A stretch of DNA of 20,102 nucleotides from CBCXVS01 sp965178525 (lineage in GTDB: Bacteria; Tectomicrobia; Entotheonellia; Entotheonellales; Entotheonellaceae). Under the pieces are notes generated by a model. The model did not search any database. It saw only the letters and a program-made list of their open reading frames with translations, and had not been told where the DNA came from. Shown in pieces: positions 15,800 through 20,102 of the stretch. The first letter of the stretch is position 1. Every line of letters starts with the position of its first letter. A program made the translations under genes and the position numbers. The stretch covers positions 1 through 20,102 of the forward strand of contig CBCXVS010000125.1 in assembly GCA_965178525.1 (NCBI GenBank). The letters are read 5' to 3'.

Positions 15800-16100
15800 G
15801 CTCTGTCCCCTCTTTGTTCTTGAGGCCGCCTGGCCCGCCATCCCTGGTTTTTGCCTTGGCCACGGTCAGGTCCAGTGAATGGCGGTAGTGTAGCGGCAAG
15901 CGAGCGGCCTGGTCAAGTAGGTACGTGGCGACCGCCAGGCGAGACGCGCGCGACATGACGGCGGCTGGGATGGCCTGGGCAGGGTCTGGGAAGTTTCCAC
16001 AGAAGTCTGGGGAAAAAGGTGTGCATGACCGCACACATGGCATTGCGGTCGCAAGCGTTTAGCAGATTGCCTAGGGTTTAGGCAGTGATGTCTTTCGGAC
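15800..16100. other. Gene-free spacer between the VOC and HAD-like genes
   Basis: I see no credible gene. The minus-strand ORFs here (for example 15738-16043) run into the VOC start and have no domain-like sequence. The spacer holds the candidate terminator at 16013-16036 and a weak 6-bp stem, TGCCTA-GGGTT-TAGGCA, at 16068-16084. The VOC promoter must lie here, but no clear -35/-10 pair stands out. Confidence 0.5.
16013..16036 (-). terminator. Candidate rho-independent terminator of the nitroreductase-HAD operon
   Basis: On the minus strand GTGTGC, a six-base loop and GCACAC form a perfect 6-bp stem, followed after one C by T5. It lies 65 bases downstream of the HAD-like stop and before the VOC gene, where a terminator would be expected. 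Confidence 0.5.
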
Positions 16101-16829
16101 TCATGTGGCGGCTGACGCCTCGGCTAGCCGCGCGGCCAGCTCCGTGAAGTCACGCACGATCAGATCCGGCTGATGGGGCGATTCACCATACGGCCGCTGG
16201 CGGCGATCAATGAATGCTGTCCGCATACCGTAAGCCTTGGCGCCAATACAATCAAAAGCATGGTTGGCGACGTGCATGATGCCGCTACGCGCCTTGCCGA
16301 TGATCGCTTCCGCTTTTTGGTACGTCGCATAGTGGGGCTTAAAGTACCCGGCTTCCTAGACAGAGATGGTCCAGTCAAACTCGAACCCAATGTACGGCTT
16401 GGCCTTCTCCAGCATGTCCCGGTCGCCGTTCGACAAGATCACGAGTTCATAGTGGCCCTGAAGCCGCTGTAAGGCCGCGATGACATCCGGAAAAGGACGA
16501 AGCTGCTCGATTTGGGATACGAGCCATCTCATTTCGTCCTGTGTGTACCCAATGCCCGCTCGCGTCAGGACATGGGACACGGCGCGGTGCCCGATCTGAC
16601 GGTAGGGCGTGTGGCCCCGGTCGCACAACGCGTCGATCATCGAGTCCTCGTAATGCGTCCGCCGCCACCAGGTGACAAAGCGATGCGGATCTCCCGACCA
16701 GCCTTTGGCTTGTAGAAAAGGGGCAACCGCCTCGGTCAAGCCCGTCTGCATGTCCACGACGGTGCCGTAGAGATCGAAGGTCAGCACCGTCACTTCACGT
16801 TTCAAGACCTCGATGTCGGTTGCCGGCAT
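16101..16829 (-). pseudogene. Haloacid-dehalogenase-like hydrolase (type II, HAD superfamily) with in-frame TAG
   Basis: The 243-codon frame from ATG 16829 (AGAGGAG upstream) to TGA 16103-16101 is broken by TAG 16358-16356 at codon 158. Motif I is FDLYGTVVD with nucleophile D19, and motif II is VILSNGD with S133. The motif III lysine (YFKPH, K164) and the acidic-site region VANHAFDCIGAKAYGMRTAF lie after the stop, so the 157-residue product would be inactive. The stop replaces a residue in ISV-*-EAGYFKPH; CAG or GAG to TAG needs one change. Intact relatives hydrolyse L-2-haloacids or similar small substrates. It follows the nitroreductase fusion gene by 18 bases, so both are probably one transcript. 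Confidence 0.87.
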
Positions 16830-16847
16830 GACGCGCGCTCCTCTTCT

Positions 16848-17990
16848 TTAGCTCGAGGCCTCGGCGAGGCTTTTGATGCCCTGCGTGGTCAGTTCCATGT
16901 TGCGGCGCAGTACTTCCCGTCGCCGAGCCAGGATTTGCTCCGCTTGCTCGGGATTCTCCTGCATCGCCCGGGAGGTGCCCGACAGGCCGGGGCCAATCGT
17001 CATCTGCTGCCGCAAGCGGGTGCGGTCTCCAAGAGGGTCGAGTTCGAAGCGCCACTGCGCACTCGGCTGCTCGGCATGGCTCACATTCCACGCAAACACC
17101 CGGGGTGGCTCACAGGCGACGATGAAAGACGTCGTTTCCCAGGACCGATCCTCACGGGTATTTCTGCCTTTGAACGAGGCCCCTAGGCGCGGGCCGTCGC
17201 TATCGATCCATTCCGCGCCAAGGAATTCGGTGCTGAAGCGGGCGGGGATATTGATGTCGCTGGCGAACGCCCAGACGCGGGCCGGTGCGGCCGCGATATC
17301 CACCTCGACGGTGACGCCCGGCCCGGCGGCGAGGGACTGCCCATCGAATGGGTGCGCGTGGGTGTGCCCCCAACGGTCGAACCACGTGATCTGCGAGGCG
17401 GGCCGGCGCGCGGCCGGTTTGAAGTCCGTGCCGATGGTCCACGCCACGGGCAACAGCACGATTTGCGTGACGCCATCGGGGATGCCCAAGAGCTCCGCCA
17501 CCTCGCGCCCTCGGCTCAGGTGCATGGTGGTCCAGGCAGAGCCGAGACCCCGGGCGCGCAGCGCCAGGCAGAAACTCCATGCGGCCTGCACCACGGAGTC
17601 GAAGAGGCCGGGCCGCCCGCTGCCGTCATGGGTGCCCCACACCGTGGGAATGACGAGGACGGGCACGCGCTCCAGGTTCGCCGCCAAATGCGCGGCCGAC
17701 GTCGCCGCGCGCGCGCCCGCACCGCTGCCGCCGCCGAGCCGTTGGGCTCTCGCCATGGTGTTGTCGCCACCCGCCGCACGGTACAGCTCGGCGATCCGCG
17801 CCTTGGTGGCCGGATCGCGGATGACCAGCCACCGGCGGCTGGTGATGTTGGCGCCCGACGGCGCTTGCTCCGCCAGGTCGATGCAGCGTAGCAGAATGTC
17901 GTCAGGGACGTCGCGGTCAAAATCGAGGCGGCGGCGCACCGCCCGAGTGGTGCTCAACAGGGCGTCGGTCTGCTCCAGGTTGAATTCCAT
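16848..17990 (-). CDS. Nitroreductase-SRPBCC fusion protein
   Basis: The product has 380 residues from ATG 17990, with AAAGGAGA seven bases upstream; a longer in-frame start at 18158 lies in the presumed leader. Residues ~1-220 are an FMN-dependent nitroreductase: STTRAVRRRLDFDRDVP, EQAPSGANITSRRW, LRARGLGSAWTTMHL and LLGIPDGVTQIVLLPVAW. Residues ~235-375 are an SRPBCC/polyketide-cyclase-like ligand-binding domain: VTVEVDIAAAPARVWAFASD, then ETTSFIVACEPPRVFAWNVS. The second domain has a hydrophobic cavity in its family and could hold or deliver the substrate reduced by the first (inference). A HAD-like gene follows. The gene is GC-rich, and long antisense ORFs over it are composition artefacts. 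It ends in TAA. Confidence 0.87.
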   Translation of the reverse strand: MEFNLEQTDALLSTTRAVRRRLDFDRDVPDDILLRCIDLAEQAPSGANITSRRWLVIRDPATKARIAELYRAAGGDNTMARAQRLGGGSGAGARAATSAAHLAANLERVPVLVIPTVWGTHDGSGRPGLFDSVVQAAWSFCLALRARGLGSAWTTMHLSRGREVAELLGIPDGVTQIVLLPVAWTIGTDFKPAARRPASQITWFDRWGHTHAHPFDGQSLAAGPGVTVEVDIAAAPARVWAFASDINIPARFSTEFLGAEWIDSDGPRLGASFKGRNTREDRSWETTSFIVACEPPRVFAWNVSHAEQPSAQWRFELDPLGDRTRLRQQMTIGPGLSGTSRAMQENPEQAEQILARRREVLRRNMELTTQGIKSLAEASS

Positions 17991-18487
17991 CAGGCTATCT
18001 CCTTTAAACGGTGATTCATGCTGGCGACGAAGGTGCGGCGGTGTACCCGGACACCATGAAGGCATGGTTTTTGCCGGAATAAAGCGATATAAAGTAACGC
18101 GTCCGGGTACGTAACGAAGGCGATAGGGCATCAACCTCGGCGTCTCACCTGTCGCCACCTATCATAACAAAACGCCGGAAAAGGCTCCATGTGGGACGCC
18201 ACGATACCTCATCACCTCTGGGCAGTGTGGGGTCTCTTCATATGCCATGCATATTTTTGTCGAGAAAATAGTCAGAATCCGCTATAGTGTGCAGGATGCC
18301 ATCCACTGGTGCGGATCTTTCCATTCCTCCTGAAGCGATCAGGTTTCCTGTTCCTTCCCGAGCAATTGCCAAGCGTCCGAGTTCTAGGTAGGATGTCATC
18401 CTGTTACTAGCGACGCTGCCCGTCAGAGGCGGCACGAAAGGAAGACATTGCGCACGTTGTAGCGTAGTGCGAGAGAAGGCACAAGGA
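17991..18487. other. Divergent spacer between the nitroreductase-fusion and RNA-binding-protein genes
   Basis: No credible gene lies in this ~500-base stretch. On its left is the 10-bp inverted repeat reported separately. On its right is the RRM leader, with an imperfect hairpin around 18384-18410 (CTAG...AGGATG-T-CATCCT...CTAG) and CGCAC/GTGCG arms just before the start. A TATAGT at 18283-18288 looks like a -10 box, but the nearest -35-like TTGTCG (18257-18262) is 20 bases away, so I do not call a promoter. Confidence 0.45.
18043..18110 (-). promoter_or_regulatory. 10-bp inverted repeat enclosing a small hairpin upstream of the nitroreductase-fusion gene
   Basis: GTACCCGGAC (18043-18052) and GTCCGGGTAC (18101-18110) are perfect complements 48 bases apart. 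Inside them CCATG (18054-18058) pairs with CATGG (18063-18067). If transcribed toward the nitroreductase gene this would be a long stem closing an internal hairpin, ~50-120 bases before its ATG. It could be a structured leader RNA or two half-sites for a DNA-bending regulator. It does not match a riboswitch class I know, and no T run follows. Confidence 0.45.
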
Positions 18488-18763
18488 ATGTCCACGAACA
18501 TTTATGTGGGAAATCTGCCATTCAACGCGACGGAAGAAGAGGTCCGGGACCTATTTAAGGACTATGGAACCGTGGAGAGCGTCAATCTGATTACCGACCG
18601 AGAAACCGGCCGCCCGCGCGGCTTTGGATTCGTAGAAATGTCGAGCGGCGCGCAGGAAGCGATCGATGCTCTGAATCAAACTGACATGAAGGGGCGGTCC
18701 CTGAATGTAAACCCCGCCAAACCGCGGGAAGAGCGTCCGCGCGGCGGCGGTCGCCGCTACTAG
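18488..18763 (+). CDS. RRM-domain RNA-binding protein
   Basis: The product has 91 residues from ATG 18488 (AGAAGG eight bases upstream); an in-frame ATG-like start at 18467 is less likely because the RRM begins at residue 4. A single RNA-recognition motif fills the protein: RNP2 IYVGNL (residues 5-10) and RNP1 RGFGFVEM (44-51), with the aromatic residues that stack on RNA bases. A short basic Arg/Gly tail (RGGGRRY) follows. Such bacterial RRM proteins are often cold- or stress-induced and act on mRNA in the cytoplasm (family knowledge). The long, structured 5' leader would suit post-transcriptional control. A small gene follows 29 bases after the TAG stop. Confidence 0.93.
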   Translation: MSTNIYVGNLPFNATEEEVRDLFKDYGTVESVNLITDRETGRPRGFGFVEMSSGAQEAIDALNQTDMKGRSLNVNPAKPREERPRGGGRRY

Positions 18764-18792
18764 AGCCGTGGATCCGGGGTGGAAAGCTGCCG

Positions 18793-18996
18793 ATGATGTC
18801 TGACGGAACGTTATATCTTCTCTTGGCAATCGTTGCCCGAGCGGTGCGCGACCTCAGCAATGCCAACCCGCATATCCGTAAGGAAGCGCGGCAATGGCTC
18901 ATGGAGGATGCGCTCTGTGCGGAGATATGCGAAGTCTTGGGGATGCCCTTATCGGCATTACATCGGGTGGCGGGGCTACCCTCGTCACCAGACTAA
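18793..18996 (+). CDS. Small hypothetical protein, 67 residues
   Basis: It starts at ATG 18793 or the next codon (ATG 18796) with only a weak purine stretch (GGAAAG) upstream. It is mostly helical by appearance: LYLLLAIVARAVRDLSNANP, then HIRKEARQWLMEDALCAEIC. The final segment, EVLGMPLSALHRVAGL, resembles the 'cell-fate/HTH-like' small proteins that pair an 'R..A..WL' helix with 'CE.LG....A+R' (pattern recalled, not searched). It lies 29 bases after the RRM gene and probably shares its transcript. Convergent with the GMC oxidoreductase gene; a hairpin separates them. Function unknown. Confidence 0.6.
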   Translation: MMSDGTLYLLLAIVARAVRDLSNANPHIRKEARQWLMEDALCAEICEVLGMPLSALHRVAGLPSSPD

Positions 18997-19019
18997 GAGA
19001 CCCCGATATGCGCTGGGGG

Positions 19020-19045
19020 AGGAGGAATGGGTCGCGATTCCTCCT
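19020..19045. terminator. 9-bp perfect hairpin between convergent genes
   Basis: AGGAGGAAT (19020-19028) pairs with ATTCCTCCT (19037-19045) around an eight-base loop. It sits between the small hypothetical gene (stop 18996) and the GMC oxidoreductase stop (19065, minus strand). No T run follows on either strand, so it is not a textbook intrinsic terminator, but its place suggests a shared transcript 3' end. The left arm imitates a Shine-Dalgarno site, yet the ORF starting at 19027 is not credible. Confidence 0.5.
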
Positions 19046-19064
19046 ATGCCGCCAGCAGCGGGCC

Positions 19065-20102
19065 TCAGGCTGCCAAGGTGTGCAGGTGCTCCGCCAGCCG
19101 TAAGGCCATCGCTGCAATCGTGAAGGTCGGGTTGGCATGCCCTGCGGTAGGGAAGACGGAACTGCCGGCCACGTACAGATTGTCGATACCGTGTACCTTG
19201 CAATTGACATCGACCACACCGGTTGACGGTTGTGGACTCATGCGAGTCGTCCCGATGTGGTGTGAGGCGTCGGTATAAGGCAAGTCTTTTAGTGCGGTCA
19301 AATCTTCCTCAATATAACCGATATCATGCTGCTTAAAGTGCGCGTCAAGCAGTTGCATTAAACGTAACGAACTCTGCAGCGAACGGTCGCTCAAGCGCCA
19401 ATCCAGTACCAATTTTCGTACGCCTAATTTGTCCTTTTTCTCATCCAAATACACTCGGCTTTCGAAGCTTGGTTCCTGCTCGGAATAGCTGACAATAGAT
19501 AAATGATCGAGCTTTGCCATATATTTTTTTGCAAACTGTGAACACTTATAGTATGGATAATACATAAAGTGTGGCAGCAGTTCCTTAGGGGTAAGTAGGT
19601 AGATCATTTCAGGTATTTCAGCCATTTTTTCATTCTTAAAGTCAAAACGTTTACCCGAATAACCTTTGCGAAGCAATCGTTTCATGATCTTGACAAAGGC
19701 GTGATAACCCTCTATGACACCAATCGAGTAACTCGGCTCTAAACTCAGATAATTGTTCAGTAAACCTTCTTCTTCCTGTATCTTCTCACTCAATCCGATG
19801 CCCAATTGCATTTTCCCCCCGGAAACGGGAATGCCCAAAGCATGTTCCAAGCGGACGCGCTGGGTGAGCTGTACCCGGCCAAATACCGCCCGGGGATGAT
19901 CCATATAATAGCGGCCTAAGAGACCGCTGTGGTTGCCAATACCGCCTGGTATTTGCGTATCGGACGTCAGCAGGATACGGGTATTTTCGAGTCCGCCACA
20001 AGCCAAGACCAGAGTCTTGGCTCGAATGCGATAGCGCACGCCATTGAGGCAAGCCACATCCAGGTGCGCAACACGGGAACGGTTGTCATGCACGTGCAGA
20101 TT
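19065..20102 (-). CDS. GMC-family flavin oxidoreductase, C-terminal part (5' partial)
   Basis: The frame is open to the right edge (a GTG at 20093 is internal), so ~345 C-terminal residues are visible. The visible start, AKTLVLACGGLENTRILLTS, is the end of the FAD-binding domain ('vvlacGgieN.rLLL'). A substrate domain follows (SGLLGRYYMDHPRAVFGRV...). The C-terminal GMC module has SHHIGTTRMSPQPSTGVVD, then GIDNLYVAGSSVFPTAGHAN and PTFTIAAMALRLAEHL. The catalytic His-Asn pair is expected in SHHIG or AGHAN, in line with the family. Relatives oxidise alcohols, sugars or sterols; the substrate here is unknown. The mid-part (residues ~100-230) is less GC-rich than the ends. It ends in TGA. Confidence 0.9.
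   Translation of the reverse strand, partial: NLHVHDNRSRVAHLDVACLNGVRYRIRAKTLVLACGGLENTRILLTSDTQIPGGIGNHSGLLGRYYMDHPRAVFGRVQLTQRVRLEHALGIPVSGGKMQLGIGLSEKIQEEEGLLNNYLSLEPSYSIGVIEGYHAFVKIMKRLLRKGYSGKRFDFKNEKMAEIPEMIYLLTPKELLPHFMYYPYYKCSQFAKKYMAKLDHLSIVSYSEQEPSFESRVYLDEKKDKLGVRKLVLDWRLSDRSLQSSLRLMQLLDAHFKQHDIGYIEEDLTALKDLPYTDASHHIGTTRMSPQPSTGVVDVNCKVHGIDNLYVAGSSVFPTAGHANPTFTIAAMALRLAEHLHTLAA

Noticed and set aside
16873..18114. 413-codon plus-strand ORF
   Set aside because: Antisense to the nitroreductase-SRPBCC gene. The sequence is Arg/Ser/Pro-rich with no domain, so it is a by-product of high GC content.
18238..18501. 87-codon minus-strand ORF in the RRM leader
   Set aside because: It starts inside the RRM coding region, lacks an SD and has no family-like sequence.
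19027..19278. ORF beginning next to an AGGAGGA sequence
   Set aside because: The SD-like sequence touches the ATG with no spacing and is an arm of the hairpin. The frame is antisense to the GMC oxidoreductase C-terminus.

Overview
The window looks like accessory chromosome from a Gram-negative bacterium. It carries an OmpA-type peptidoglycan-binding domain, a lipoprotein cupredoxin and a periplasmic solute-binding protein. Most genes have moderately high GC content and start at purine-rich Shine-Dalgarno (SD) sites. I cannot name the organism. The mix of peptide transporter, VOC, haloacid-dehalogenase, nitroreductase and GMC-oxidoreductase genes would fit a metabolically versatile environmental or symbiotic lineage, but that is a guess.

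Layout. (1) 1-2170, plus strand: the 3' part of a substrate-binding/OmpA fusion, then a coiled-coil protein built on a 69-residue tandem repeat. (2) 2171-4615: a decayed zone with repeats resembling insertion-sequence ends and a broken antitoxin-like gene, followed on the minus strand by a compact type II restriction-modification pair of the XcyI/Cfr9I type (methyltransferase, then endonuclease). (3) 13388-4881, minus strand: one long gene string, consisting of a peptide-binding protein, two permeases, two ATPases, a cNMP/CBS/DUF294 regulator, a DnaQ-type exonuclease and a broken small ORF. (4) 13648-14106, plus strand, divergent: a cupredoxin lipoprotein. (5) 14195-15084: a low-GC patch with a broken membrane protein and an unknown ORF. 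(6) 15224-17990, minus strand: a VOC-family protein, a haloacid-dehalogenase-like gene broken by a stop, and a nitroreductase fused to an SRPBCC domain. (7) 18488-18996, plus strand: an RRM RNA-binding protein and a small unknown protein. (8) 19065 to the right edge, minus strand: the C-terminal part of a GMC oxidoreductase.

The most striking property is the number of otherwise well-preserved genes that carry exactly one inactivating lesion. dppB has an in-frame TAG, dppC an in-frame TGA, dppD a one-base frameshift, the HAD gene a TAG and the membrane gene a TAG. The antitoxin-like gene has an early TAA plus a lost 3' end, and a small ORF downstream of the exonuclease has a one-base frameshift. 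Either this is a genome in early, widespread pseudogenisation or the assembly has base errors. TAG is also the commonest normal stop among the genes listed here, which makes a leaky-amber explanation worth a cheap check, although the affected residues do not point to one reassigned amino acid.

In intact form the minus-strand operon would import peptides or similar solutes, with a nucleotide-sensing regulator and an exonuclease made from the same transcript. The restriction-modification pair would protect and cut CCCGGG if it follows its family. At least nine such sites are visible by eye in the window, all outside the pair.
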